Notes under the pieces: generated by a model | The model's input: only the letters and a program-made list of their open reading frames with translations | Told to the model about the DNA's origin: nothing | The model's database searches: none | Translations under genes and position numbers: made by a program | Assembly (NCBI GenBank): GCA_029260615.1 | Contig: JAJDCX010000058.1 | Location: 1 to 59,567 of the forward strand | Source of the DNA: Phycisphaeraceae bacterium | GTDB taxonomy: Bacteria; Planctomycetota; Phycisphaerae; Phycisphaerales; Phycisphaeraceae | Direction of reading: 5' to 3' | DNA: 59,567 nt | Part shown: positions 44,317 through 53,080 of the stretch, one piece after another | How the letters are laid out: each line of letters begins with the position of its first letter | How positions within the stretch are numbered: position 1 is the stretch's first letter

Positions 44317-45630
44317 ATGCGAGGCAAGTCGATCTTTAACTCCACCCGGCTGGCGATCAGCCTGCTTATCACCTTGACCCTGGTGGTGCCGGCGGCCTAT
44401 CTCGCATCGCCGTGGGTCTATCGGCAGATCCGTGTCGGTTGGCTGACCTCACAGGACATGCAGGACCGCCAGCGTGGGCTGAGTTTTGTGACTGCGCACG
44501 CCCGCAAGGACGGAGGCCTTCTCGCTGGCGCGGTCGATGCTCTGAGGGTAGAGGACGAGACAAATTTTCAACAAATCGTCGCAGCGTTGCAGGCCGGCGG
44601 ATGCTGGAGCCGGGATCAGATCCCCGATGATCCCTGGCTTCGATGGATCGCACTGCTGGCGAGCGTACCGGACACCGAGGCGGGGAGCCTGGCGGCGCAG
44701 CGGTTGGCGGACCTTAACGACCTGGTGGGCGACCCCCGGGTAGACCCCCGGATTGCCCCCCGGGTGATCGGTTTGTTGGAGGGACTACTGCAACGGGATG
44801 AGCCGGACGTGCGATACAACGCACTGTGCGCTGTAGCCGAGTTAGCGATGTCCACTGCAGACCGGTCGCCCTACGAACGGATGATCGCCGGCAGGACTTC
44901 CGATCCCGAACCCCTCATCGTTCGGCACGCCTGGCTGTTCAGCTACTACCTCGACATGCCATTGGACAACGCCCCCGTGTGGCTATCCGATGCGACCCAA
45001 TCCTCGCAACTCCCGAACAACGATGATGCCCATTTCACGTTGAAACAAATCTGTGCCCTGCTGCTGTCCCCGCAGGCTCCGCTGCGTGATGTGGGCTGTG
45101 TTCTGGCGGTGCGCGATCTTGAAGCCGGTGCATTAGACTCACTGGTGGCCGACCTGCTGCGTGACATGAACGACCAGGCAAAGATGTCCGGGCCGATCCT
45201 GGCGGGCTTGACGGGGCTGCATCTGGACTTACTGCACAGACGTCAAAGATTCGAGAATGATTGGGAGATTGGGAAGGTCATCCTATTGGGCCAGCAGATG
45301 TGCGGGGAGGGAATGGTTGGTGATGCACCTCCCGCCACGATGGCCTATTCCGACGCACCCCGTTCGACCGTGATCCTTGCGATGCTGCATAGGATGGGCC
45401 CCGGTGGTCTGGAGGTCCTGCTGAACCCGCGCGGCGAACCCCCGGCCGACCTCCCCGAGTTGATGGAAGATTACGGCTGGTGGCGCGTGCTTAACCAGTA
45501 TCTACCGGCGGATGCGCCCCGATGGCACCCCGGTGCCGACGCGACACAGCAGCGGTTGCAGACGGACATGCTGCGGGACTGGTATCTTGTGCATCGCCAT
45601 CGGTTCTTGGCTGATCGAACCGAGCCGTAA
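44317..45630 (+). CDS. Membrane-anchored helical-repeat (HEAT-like) protein
   Basis: The 437-aa product has an N-terminal TM helix (residues about 12-35) and then alpha-helical pairs resembling HEAT or ARM repeats (APRVIGLLEGLLQRDEPDVR, YNALCAVAELA). No enzyme motif is visible. Three 12-bp tandem units at 44731-44766 code for DPRVDPRIAPRV, probably a loop expansion. It is followed 25 bp later by the nitroreductase-like gene, so the two may be co-transcribed. Confidence 0.75.
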   Translation: MRGKSIFNSTRLAISLLITLTLVVPAAYLASPWVYRQIRVGWLTSQDMQDRQRGLSFVTAHARKDGGLLAGAVDALRVEDETNFQQIVAALQAGGCWSRDQIPDDPWLRWIALLASVPDTEAGSLAAQRLADLNDLVGDPRVDPRIAPRVIGLLEGLLQRDEPDVRYNALCAVAELAMSTADRSPYERMIAGRTSDPEPLIVRHAWLFSYYLDMPLDNAPVWLSDATQSSQLPNNDDAHFTLKQICALLLSPQAPLRDVGCVLAVRDLEAGALDSLVADLLRDMNDQAKMSGPILAGLTGLHLDLLHRRQRFENDWEIGKVILLGQQMCGEGMVGDAPPATMAYSDAPRSTVILAMLHRMGPGGLEVLLNPRGEPPADLPELMEDYGWWRVLNQYLPADAPRWHPGADATQQRLQTDMLRDWYLVHRHRFLADRTEP

Positions 45631-45655
45631 CCTGACCCCCCTCCTGGAGAGCACG

Positions 45656-46264
45656 ATGGAAAAACCAGCGACACCCGACCACTCGATCCTCGACGTCATC
45701 CAACGTCGATGGAGCCCGTACACCTTTGCGGACCGTGCGGTGGAACCCGAAAAAACCAGGTGTCTCTTGGAAGCAGCACGCTGGTCGGCCTCCGCATTCA
45801 ATGAACAGCCCTGGCGTTTCATTCTGGCAACCAAGGACAACCCCAACGCATACGCCAAGGCGCTGGGCTGCCTGGTCGAAGCGAATCAGGGTTGGGCGCA
45901 GCAGGCCCCCGTGCTGATTTTGACAGTGACGCGCACAACATTCATACGCAACGACAACCCAAACCGTGTACATCAACACGACCTGGGCCTTGCGGTGCAG
46001 AACCTGATTACACAAGCCACGAGCATGGACCTGTTCGTCCACCAGATGGCGGGCGTCGATCTGGACAAGGTGCGCAAAGAGTACAACCTACCCAGCGGGT
46101 TCGAGCCACAGACCGCGATCGCGATTGGTTACGGGATGGACCCGGCCGACATGCCCGATGAACTTCGAGAAAAAGAGCAGGCCCCCCGCTCACGCTCGCC
46201 ACTAGCTGATATCGTCTTCGGCGAAACCTGGGACCAGCCGTCCCCAATCGTCAAAGAGACTTGA
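45656..46264 (+). CDS. Nitroreductase-family flavoprotein
   Basis: The 202-aa protein matches FMN-dependent nitroreductase-like enzymes: VIQRRWSPYTFADRAVEPEK, CLLEAARWSASAFNEQPWRF (FMN-binding N-terminal motif), and AVQNLITQATSMDLFVHQMA. The start is ATG 45656, with GGAG eight bases upstream; the frame upstream to 45512 belongs to the previous gene region and is not supported. The substrate may be quinones, nitroaromatics or nothing yet named. It overlaps the convergent arsC gene by 14 bp. Confidence 0.9.
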   Translation: MEKPATPDHSILDVIQRRWSPYTFADRAVEPEKTRCLLEAARWSASAFNEQPWRFILATKDNPNAYAKALGCLVEANQGWAQQAPVLILTVTRTTFIRNDNPNRVHQHDLGLAVQNLITQATSMDLFVHQMAGVDLDKVRKEYNLPSGFEPQTAIAIGYGMDPADMPDELREKEQAPRSRSPLADIVFGETWDQPSPIVKET

Positions 46265-46670
46265 CCAACTCACGGGCCCAGTCGCGCACCTCACCACACA
46301 CACGCACAAAAAGCGCATCCAACTCATCGGCAGGCAATCCCGGTGCGTCCGGGTCATCGAACTGGTTGTGGACCAGCTTATGGGCCTTGGGGAACACCGG
46401 ACACGACTCTTTCGCCCGGTCACAGACGGTCACCACAAGGTCGAATCGCCGATCAAGATACCGATTCACGTGATCGGAGGTCTGGCCACTGATATCCACA
46501 CCGGCCTTGGCCATCACCTCGACCGCTTTTGGGTGAAGCCCTTTGGGATTGGTCCCCGCACTGTAGACCTCGACATCCGGCCCGCCAAAATAACGGATCC
46601 ACCCCTCACCCATCTGCGATCGGCAGCGGTTGCCCGTGCATAACACCAGGATGCGTTTTGCGTCGGCCAT
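46251..46670 (-). CDS. arsC: Arsenate reductase, LMW-phosphatase (thioredoxin-coupled) type
   Basis: The 139-aa protein has the LMW-PTP P-loop LCTGNRCRSQM (Cys11, Arg17) and the two further cysteines required by thioredoxin-coupled ArsC, Cys83 and Cys90 in VTVCDRAKESCPVFP. Together these support arsenate reduction rather than protein tyrosine phosphatase activity. No arsR, arsB or acr3 gene adjoins it, so efflux must be encoded elsewhere. The ATG follows directly after the dinG stop codon, so co-translation with dinG is likely. Confidence 0.92.
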   Translation of the reverse strand: MADAKRILVLCTGNRCRSQMGEGWIRYFGGPDVEVYSAGTNPKGLHPKAVEVMAKAGVDISGQTSDHVNRYLDRRFDLVVTVCDRAKESCPVFPKAHKLVHNQFDDPDAPGLPADELDALFVRVCGEVRDWARELVKSL

Positions 46671-48788
46671 CTATTCGCTCCTCGATAACAGGTTACCATC
46701 CAACTCACTCACAGGCATTTCCGGCAGGGCGTGGATGAACTTGCTGCCATAACGCTTGGTACACACCCGGCTATCCAACACGGCCACACACCCGCGGTCT
46801 TGCTTGGAGCGGATCAGTCGCCCAAACCCCTGCTTGAATTTCAAAATCGCCTCGGGCAACGAGTACTCCATAAACGGGTTCCCGCCACGGGCCTTGATCC
46901 GCTGCGTCCTCGCCTCGATCATCGGCCGGTCCGGCACGGTGAACGGCAGACGGGTAATAATCACGTTACGCAACGCCTCGCCCTGCACATCCACCCCCTG
47001 CCAGAAACTGTCGGTCCCCAGCAGCACGCTCCGTCGGTCTCCGCGGAAACGTTCGAGCAACGCCGATCGCTGTACGCCATCACCCTGAACCAATAACGGC
47101 ATCCCACGCTCGGCGATCGGCTCGCGCATCCAATCGGCAACTCGGCTTAGCAGGCTGTAGCTGGTGAACAACACGAATACCCCCCCGTCGGTATGGTCGA
47201 TCAGACTCAGGACCGCCGGGCATAGGCGGGCAAAGAAGTCCGGGTCTTTGGGCTCGGGCATCGTCCGATCCACGATCAACTCCGCCTGCCTTGCGTAATC
47301 AAACGGCGAACCCAGCAGCAACGACTGCGCCTCTTCGCAACCCAGCCGTGAGCGGATATGGGTGAACGGGTCGGCGGACTTGAGTTGGCTTGTGGAACCG
47401 GCCGGGTCGTCTGGATGGACCGCATCGGTCGCCAGTGTCGCCGAGGTCATGACCACGGGCAACGGCTTGCGCTTGGTGGTCGTCGCCTCAAAAAGCCGTT
47501 GCTTAAGCAACCCCGCAACCTCGACCGGTGCGCCGCAGAGTTTGACCCGGGTGCGCCTGCCTTTTGCGGGCGCGGGAGAGCCGGAGGAGTTCGGGGAACC
47601 GGGGGTGGTGGATTCCATCCAGTACACGCTGTCGGGGAGTTTCTGTTCCAGCAGTGCAGACAGTTCCTGCGCGATCGCCTCGGCCCGGTCGGCGTAGCTC
47701 CCAGCCTCCAACCGATCACCCTCGTCGTCGATCCGGTCACGGATACGCTTCAACGCCAGCGACAAGTCCGAGAGCAGCGGGCTTAGCACGTTGTCGATCG
47801 GGATCGGCTGATCGATCCGGCCGTTGCTTCGGCCCGAGGTCTCCTGCCAATAAAGTAATTCCTGGAAGAACCCGTCCGCACCCATCCGCGCATCTTCCAC
47901 CGCCTGCACCGCACGATTCATCAGGTCCGCATCCACCTTCAACCGCAGTGTTGGCAGCAGCCCCTTGTGTCGGCGGGCTGCGTGAAGGCGCGACAACAGG
48001 TAGTCCACCTGGAACTTGCTGACCGTCACCCCGAAGTACTCCCCCGCCACATCTTCGATCATGTGCGCCTCATCCAGCACCACCGCGTCATACGGCGGCA
48101 ACACCCCAAAGCCCTGATGACGCATCCCAAGGTCTGAAAAAAACAATGCATGGTTGACCACAAGAAGGTCGGCGTTGAGCATCCGCCGACGGGCCGCCTG
48201 GTAAAAGCACTTTTCGTAGGTCGGGCAGCGCTTGCCCAGGCAGTCTTCCGAATCGCTTTGCACATCGCCCCAAACCCTAGGCGCCTCCAGCACCGGCAGA
48301 CTCGCCAACGATCCGTCCTCGGTTTCCCCAGTCCATTCGAGGATTGTTTCAAGCGACCGCTTGCTGGCGTTGTCATCAAACAGGTCTGCACTGCGATCCC
48401 ATGCCCGGCTTGCCCGACGCAACGACACATAATTTCCCCTGCCCTTAACCAGCACGGCCGAGAACTCATCGGGGATCACCGCACGCAGCAGCGGGATGTC
48501 CTTATGGATGATCTGTTCCTGCAACGCGATCGTGTGCGTCGAAACCACAACACGCTTCTTCTTGTCGCGGTCGTCGGTCGCCAGAACCTCTTGGATGATG
48601 GGCAGCAGGTAGGCAAAGCTCTTGCCGACACCCGTCCCCGCTTCGACCAGTGCGTTGTGACCCGACGCCAGGGCGTCACCTACAAACCTGGCCATCTGCA
48701 CCTGCTCGGGGCGATGCTCGTACACATCGCCAAGTCGCCGGGCGATGGGGCCATCGGGTGAGAGGATGTCTTCTGAATTGATCGGCAT
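46671..48788 (-). CDS. dinG: DinG-family ATP-dependent helicase
   Basis: The 705-aa superfamily-2 helicase has Walker A EAGTGVGKS (residues 49-57), STHTIALQEQ, the DEAH box VLDEAHMIEDV, and C-terminal motifs LFTSYSLLSR, GTDSFWQGVDVQG and GRLIRSKQDRG. The Fe-S region has Cys183, Cys188 and Cys194 with the spacing known from DinG (x4, x5). The first ligand, expected in KGRGNYVxLRR, is Ser122 instead of Cys. DinG-type enzymes unwind R-loops and G-quadruplexes. TATCAT nine bases before the ATG may be its -10 box. Confidence 0.93.
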   Translation of the reverse strand: MPINSEDILSPDGPIARRLGDVYEHRPEQVQMARFVGDALASGHNALVEAGTGVGKSFAYLLPIIQEVLATDDRDKKKRVVVSTHTIALQEQIIHKDIPLLRAVIPDEFSAVLVKGRGNYVSLRRASRAWDRSADLFDDNASKRSLETILEWTGETEDGSLASLPVLEAPRVWGDVQSDSEDCLGKRCPTYEKCFYQAARRRMLNADLLVVNHALFFSDLGMRHQGFGVLPPYDAVVLDEAHMIEDVAGEYFGVTVSKFQVDYLLSRLHAARRHKGLLPTLRLKVDADLMNRAVQAVEDARMGADGFFQELLYWQETSGRSNGRIDQPIPIDNVLSPLLSDLSLALKRIRDRIDDEGDRLEAGSYADRAEAIAQELSALLEQKLPDSVYWMESTTPGSPNSSGSPAPAKGRRTRVKLCGAPVEVAGLLKQRLFEATTTKRKPLPVVMTSATLATDAVHPDDPAGSTSQLKSADPFTHIRSRLGCEEAQSLLLGSPFDYARQAELIVDRTMPEPKDPDFFARLCPAVLSLIDHTDGGVFVLFTSYSLLSRVADWMREPIAERGMPLLVQGDGVQRSALLERFRGDRRSVLLGTDSFWQGVDVQGEALRNVIITRLPFTVPDRPMIEARTQRIKARGGNPFMEYSLPEAILKFKQGFGRLIRSKQDRGCVAVLDSRVCTKRYGSKFIHALPEMPVSELDGNLLSRSE

Positions 48789-48833
48789 GCGCCGCTTATG
48801 ATAGCCGCGATACGCTTGCGTCGGGTGATCCCG

Positions 48834-50249
48834 CTACGCCCAGGGGAACAACGGCAGAACCCACTGGTACCCAAGCAACAGCACGACGATACAGATGAAC
48901 GAGACCACCGCCCCCGAGCGGATCAGGGCCGAGACCGGGACCTTGCCGGTGGCGAACGCGATCGCGTTGGGCGGGGTCGATACGGGCATCGCCATGGCGA
49001 ACGAACACGCCAGCGCAGTGAGGATCACCAGTTGCACCGGCGACTCTCCCTGGCCATTCATCAGGGCGATCACCATGGGGATCAGCACGATGGCCGTGGC
49101 CGTATTGCTCATGAACGTCGAGAGCAGCACCGACAGCACCACCACCGATGCCGCCAGGGCGAACCCTTGCAACTCCGCGATCGGCAGGTCCGCGATGATG
49201 CCTATCAGGTTGGTCTCCTCCATCGCCTTGCCCAGCGACAGCCCGCCCCACATCAGGATCAACACGTTCCAGTCGATCGAGTCGACGTCGTGTTTGCGCA
49301 GCACACCCAGAGCTGTCAGTGCGGCGGCGGCGAGCAGCGCGACCGCGGCGGGTGCCAGCCCGTGCATCTTCCCGGTAAGCCACAGCACGATCGCAAAGCC
49401 CAGGATGATCAGTGTCCACCGACCCTTGGTGCTGATCTTCTCGGTCGGCTTCTCAAGTGGCGGTAGCACCAGGTCCTTGCCGGGAGGGAAGAATCGGTAA
49501 AGCAACAGCCCCGCAACCACCAACAGCAGCGCCGCCAAGGGCACCGCCATCAGCATCCAATCGACAAACCCGATATCCAACCCAAACTCGTTGAGTGCCG
49601 CCAGCGCCACGGCATTGGGAGGCGTGCCGATCGGTGTGCCGACCCCCCCGATGTTCGCGCCGAACGGGACCGCCAGAATCACCGCGCGGTGGAACTTGTC
49701 TTCCGCGGGCAGCGCCCTGACCAACGGGCTGATGATCGCCAGCATCATGACGGTTGTGGCGGTGTTACTCATCCACATCGAGAAGAACGCCGTAATCAGC
49801 AGAACGCCGAACACCAGCGCAAGCGGGTGGTGGTTGAACGGCCGAAGGATCCGCGACGCGATCGCCCGGTCAAGCCCGTGCTTGGTCACCGCAGCGGAGA
49901 GCAGGAACCCACCCATAAATAAAATGATGATCGGTGAGGAGAACGACGATAGAAACACCTTGTAGTTAAGGCTCTGGTCTTGTGGGATCGGGCTCATCGA
50001 CGGGAGCAACCGGGCCATGCCGCCCTTGTCCGCGAGGAATAAGATCTCCATGCCAACGATGCACAGGCTGGTGGCGTACAGAGGCAGCACCTCGGTCGCC
50101 CAGAAGACCGCGGCGACCAGGAAGATCGTCACCGTCCGCTTGGCCAACTCGTCCATCGACGAGGGCAGCAGGAAGTAGGTCGCGATCGCCGCGACAGCGG
50201 TGAGTGTGCAGATCAGGGCTCGTTTACGGTTTGAATGGTTCTGTTGCAT
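48834..50249 (-). CDS. Divalent anion:Na+ symporter (SLC13/DASS family)
   Basis: The 471-aa protein has about 11-12 hydrophobic segments and both diagnostic SNT motifs: MWMSNTATTVMMLA in the first half and STFMSNTATAIVLIP in the second. The re-entrant hairpins VGTPIGTPPNAVAL and VSTPPNAIAFA fit them. Such carriers import dicarboxylates or sulfate with sodium. I start at ATG 50249, as the region upstream is not family-like. A consensus TATAAT lies 44 bp further upstream. Substrate choice cannot be made from sequence by eye. Confidence 0.93.
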   Translation of the reverse strand: MQQNHSNRKRALICTLTAVAAIATYFLLPSSMDELAKRTVTIFLVAAVFWATEVLPLYATSLCIVGMEILFLADKGGMARLLPSMSPIPQDQSLNYKVFLSSFSSPIIILFMGGFLLSAAVTKHGLDRAIASRILRPFNHHPLALVFGVLLITAFFSMWMSNTATTVMMLAIISPLVRALPAEDKFHRAVILAVPFGANIGGVGTPIGTPPNAVALAALNEFGLDIGFVDWMLMAVPLAALLLVVAGLLLYRFFPPGKDLVLPPLEKPTEKISTKGRWTLIILGFAIVLWLTGKMHGLAPAAVALLAAAALTALGVLRKHDVDSIDWNVLILMWGGLSLGKAMEETNLIGIIADLPIAELQGFALAASVVVLSVLLSTFMSNTATAIVLIPMVIALMNGQGESPVQLVILTALACSFAMAMPVSTPPNAIAFATGKVPVSALIRSGAVVSFICIVVLLLGYQWVLPLFPWA

Positions 50250-50292
50250 GGTATGCGTTTGCCGTGCCCACGGGTTTGGGTCTTGAACCCAC

Positions 50293-50321
50293 ATTATAAG
50301 TTAAATCTATCTCTATTTCAC
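50293..50321 (-). promoter_or_regulatory. Predicted promoter of the SLC13 gene
   Basis: On the minus strand TATAAT (50293-50298) is perfect, and GTGAAA (50316-50321) lies 17 bp upstream as a weak -35. The predicted leader is about 36 nt. It sits between the rplL terminator and the transporter gene. Confidence 0.55.
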
Positions 50322-50374
50322 GCCGGCACTACCCGATAATCATATCGCGTATGACTTACGGGTTTAACTAAACG

Positions 50375-50403
50375 AAAAAAGGCCGCCCCAAAAGGGACGG
50401 CCT
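50375..50403 (-). terminator. Rho-independent terminator after rplL
   Basis: Arms 50394-50403 and 50380-50389 form a 10-bp stem with one G-U pair and a 4-nt loop. The minus strand then reads T5-6. It closes the rplK-rplA-rplJ-rplL transcript. Confidence 0.9.
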
Positions 50404-50449
50404 GTATCCGTGTTCGCCGGGTCACCGGCGATGTGAACGGGTTGGCAAC

Positions 50450-50827
50450 TTACTTGACCTCGACGCCGCCGCCGACTTCCTTGATCTTCTCGGCGAGGGC
50501 TTCGGCCTCTTCCTTGGAGACGGCTTCTTTCAGTGGCTTGGGGGCGTTATCGACTAGGTCCTTGGCTTCCTTGAGGCCCAGCCCGGTGGCTTCACGGACG
50601 GCCTTGATGACCTTGATCTTCTGGTCGCCGGCCGACGTGAGGATCACGTCGAACTCGGTCTTCTCTTCGGCTTCCTCGCCGCCTGCGGGGCCAGCCATAA
50701 CAACTGCGCCGCCGGCTGCGGGCTCGATGTTGTACTCTTCCTTGAGGTAGTCGCCCAGGTCGACGGCTTCCTTGAGGGTCAGCCCGACGATCTTGTCACC
50801 CAGTTCTTTGATTGCTGCTTCTGCCAT
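50450..50827 (-). CDS. rplL: 50S ribosomal protein L7/L12 (bL12)
   Basis: bL12 forms the stalk that recruits translation factors. The 125-aa protein has the N-terminal dimerisation domain ([20 protein letters not shown]), an Ala/Gly-rich hinge ([14 protein letters not shown]), and the C-terminal domain [20 protein letters not shown] followed by [26 protein letters not shown] precedes the ATG. A 167-nt gap separates it from rplJ. It is the last gene of the cluster; the usual rpoB does not follow. Confidence 0.98.
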   Translation of the reverse strand: MAEAAIKELGDKIVGLTLKEAVDLGDYLKEEYNIEPAAGGAVVMAGPAGGEEAEEKTEFDVILTSAGDQKIKVIKAVREATGLGLKEAKDLVDNAPKPLKEAVSKEEAEALAEKIKEVGGGVEVK

Positions 50828-50994
50828 GGTTCGATTCCTTTACTGTCTAACGATCCATCCGAGAGGCCGTGGCACGCTGCTACGGTTTAACCCCGAGGGG
50901 CCAGTCGGACGCGATGTACGGTGTTGATATCTTCTATCTGTGATCTGCAATCTTCGATCTGAAAGAGTGCCGATCAAACATTGTCGATTGACGA

Positions 50995-51546
50995 TTAACT
51001 CGCCTTCTTGATCTCTTCGCCCTTTTCGAGTTTTTCCTGAACGGTCTTGATGATCGAAGCGATCTTCTTGCCCGGGCCGGTGGCGGCACCGATGAGGTTC
51101 TGGGCCGGGCTCAGCAAGATCTGCACGACCTGGGCCTGTGCCTCGTCCTTGGTTGGGTACTTGCTGAGTGCTTCGATCTCTTTGGGCCCGAAGACGACGC
51201 CTTCCAGCAACGCGCCTCGGAATTCCAACTCTTTAATCTTCTTCGCGGCCTCGACCAACTCACGGGCTACGGTGACGACGCTGGCTTCCTCGGAGACGGG
51301 GTAGACGACGGCACTGGGGCCTTCGATCATGTCGTTCAGCGAAGCCAGATCGCCGCCATCAAACGCCTTCTTCACCAGGCTGTTCTTGACGATGGTGATC
51401 TTGATCTGCTTCTTGGCGAGGTCGGACCGCAGCGTGTTGGTGTCGTTTGACTTGATGCCCCGGACATCAATCAGCACGCCGCCGGTGACCCCCTCAAAGC
51501 GGTTTTTGTAGGATTCGACGATCAGGTTTTTGATCGGTTTGCTCAT
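50995..51546 (-). CDS. rplJ: 50S ribosomal protein L10 (uL10)
   Basis: uL10 anchors the L7/L12 stalk to 23S rRNA. The 183-aa protein starts MSKPIKNLIVESYKNRFEGV and shows KQIKITIVKNSLVKKAF, LNDMIEGPSAVVYP, and a C-terminal helix for L12 binding. AAGGGG lies upstream of the ATG, and rplA ends 54 bp before it. Autogenous control of rplJL by L10 is known in other bacteria; a leader site is not recognisable to me here. Confidence 0.96.
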   Translation of the reverse strand: MSKPIKNLIVESYKNRFEGVTGGVLIDVRGIKSNDTNTLRSDLAKKQIKITIVKNSLVKKAFDGGDLASLNDMIEGPSAVVYPVSEEASVVTVARELVEAAKKIKELEFRGALLEGVVFGPKEIEALSKYPTKDEAQAQVVQILLSPAQNLIGAATGPGKKIASIIKTVQEKLEKGEEIKKAS

Positions 51547-51600
51547 GGTATTAGCCCCTTGGGCAATCGCGGGGTTAGCCGCGGTGGTGTTTTCTGTGGG

Positions 51601-52290
51601 TTAGTCAACGATGATCGACACGCCGGGCGTCATGGTCGCCGACATCGAGATCGACTTGATGTAATGGCCTTTGGTGGAGGCGGGCTTGAGCTTGGTGATG
51701 TGCTGGATGAACGCATGGGCGTTTTCCTCAAGCTCCTTGGCACCGAAGCTGTACTTGCCGACCGCTGCGTGGATGTTTCCGTCCTTGTCGTTACGGAATT
51801 CGACCTTGCCGGCGGCGTATTCCTTGACGGCCTGGGCGACGTTGGGGGTCACGGTGCCGCTCTTTGGCGAAGGCATCAAACCCTTGGGGCCCAGTGCCCG
51901 GCCGAGCTTGGAGACGATCCGCATCATGTCCGGGCTTGCGACGGCGACGTCGAAGTCCAGCCAGCCGTCTTCAACCTTCTTGACCAGCTCTTCTCCGCCT
52001 GCTTCAAGAGCGCCGGCGGCCTTGGCGTCTTCAACCTTGTCCGAGGTGCAGAACGCGATGACACGCTTGCTCTTGCCGATCCCATGGGGGAGGGACAGCG
52101 AGCCACGGATCATCTGGTCGGCCTGTTTGGCGTCGATGCCCAGGTGCATGCACACCTCGACGGTCTGGTCGAACTTGGCGGCCTTGAATGATTTGACCCG
52201 GGTAACAGCTTCGGCCAGGGGCACCAGCTCTTTGAGTTTGTGGGCCTTTTTGTCGGCCTCGTAACGTTTGCCCTTCTTCTGCATATCCAT
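51601..52290 (-). CDS. rplA: 50S ribosomal protein L1 (uL1)
   Basis: uL1 forms the mobile L1 stalk and often represses its own operon. The 229-aa protein shows [35 protein letters not shown], the signature [20 protein letters not shown], and [20 protein letters not shown] at the C-terminus. AAAGGA precedes the ATG, which could also be the ATG two codons later. It follows rplK by 127 bp. Confidence 0.98.
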   Translation of the reverse strand: MDMQKKGKRYEADKKAHKLKELVPLAEAVTRVKSFKAAKFDQTVEVCMHLGIDAKQADQMIRGSLSLPHGIGKSKRVIAFCTSDKVEDAKAAGALEAGGEELVKKVEDGWLDFDVAVASPDMMRIVSKLGRALGPKGLMPSPKSGTVTPNVAQAVKEYAAGKVEFRNDKDGNIHAAVGKYSFGAKELEENAHAFIQHITKLKPASTKGHYIKSISMSATMTPGVSIIVD

Positions 52291-52417
52291 TAATCCTTTC
52301 GACGTTCCCGGGTGATGCCCGGTGCTGGTCTCCCACGGTTTCTGGCACGTGGTAAGCCGTTCGTATTCACTTGCCCCCGCCCCGGAATAAGTCTTCTGAA
52401 AGCCGTATCTCGTGGGC

Positions 52418-52846
52418 TTAGCCTTCGATGGTCACGCCCATTGAGCGGGCGGTGCCTGCGAGGGTCCGCATCATTGCTTCGATGCTGTGCCCGGTGAGTT
52501 CCTTGGACTTCTCCTCGGCCACGGCCCGGAGCTGGTCCTGTGTGAGCTTGCCGACCTTGTCCTTGTTGGGGACGCCTGAGCCCTTCTCGATGCCTGCGGC
52601 GTCCTTAATCATGACGGCGGCTGGGGGGCTCTTGATCTCGAAGGTGAATGTCCGGTCTTTGAAGACCGTAATCACGCAGCCAACGACCTTGCCGTTGAGG
52701 TGACGGGTGGCTTCATTGAACTGCTGGATGAACTGCCCGGGGTTCACGCCGTTAGCACCCAGGGCGGGACCGATCGGAGGTGCGGGCGTAGCCGAACCAC
52801 CGGGTGCCTGGATCTTGAACTGGGTTGTAATCACTTTCTTGGCCAT
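52418..52846 (-). CDS. rplK: 50S ribosomal protein L11 (uL11)
   Basis: uL11 binds the GTPase-associated region of 23S rRNA. The 142-aa protein has FKIQAPGGSATPAPPIGPAL, GVNPGQFIQQFNEATRHLNG, SPPAAVMIKDAAGIEKGSG, and the C-terminal RTLAGTARSMGVTIEG. AGGAG lies six bases before the ATG. It opens the ribosomal protein cluster, with a good promoter at 52944-52973; nusG and secE, its usual upstream partners, are absent. Confidence 0.98.
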   Translation of the reverse strand: MAKKVITTQFKIQAPGGSATPAPPIGPALGANGVNPGQFIQQFNEATRHLNGKVVGCVITVFKDRTFTFEIKSPPAAVMIKDAAGIEKGSGVPNKDKVGKLTQDQLRAVAEEKSKELTGHSIEAMMRTLAGTARSMGVTIEG

Positions 52847-52943
52847 GTCTGGCTCCTAATGTCCGCTTGGTATCGGCGATTTACCGCCTGAATCCCGGGC
52901 ATGCCCCGTTAACCCCGAAACCCCGGGGACGGGCGAGCCGAGT

Positions 52944-52973
52944 AATATAGCAAAACCCCAAGAGGTGTGCCAA
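52944..52973 (-). promoter_or_regulatory. Predicted promoter of rplK-rplA-rplJ-rplL
   Basis: On the minus strand TTGGCA (52968-52973) and TATATT (52944-52949) are 18 bp apart, and TGC precedes the -10 box. Transcription would start near 52937, leaving a leader of about 90 nt. The terminator of the preceding gene ends just upstream. Confidence 0.7.
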
Positions 52974-52978
52974 TTCTG

Positions 52979-53016
52979 TGAAAACCCCCGGCGAACGGGG
53001 TGTTCACCGGGGTTTA
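52979..53016 (-). terminator. Rho-independent terminator of the PEP-CTERM gene
   Basis: Arms 53002-53015 and 52982-52996 form a stem of about 13 bp around GGTGAAC/GTTCGCC, followed by TTTTC on the minus strand. It insulates the rplK promoter from the gene at 53081-56173. Confidence 0.75.
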
Positions 53017-53080
53017 GGAATGATCTAGCCTATCGGACGCCTCAAGCCGCCCTGGCATCACATGAATAGGCCTCATTGAT

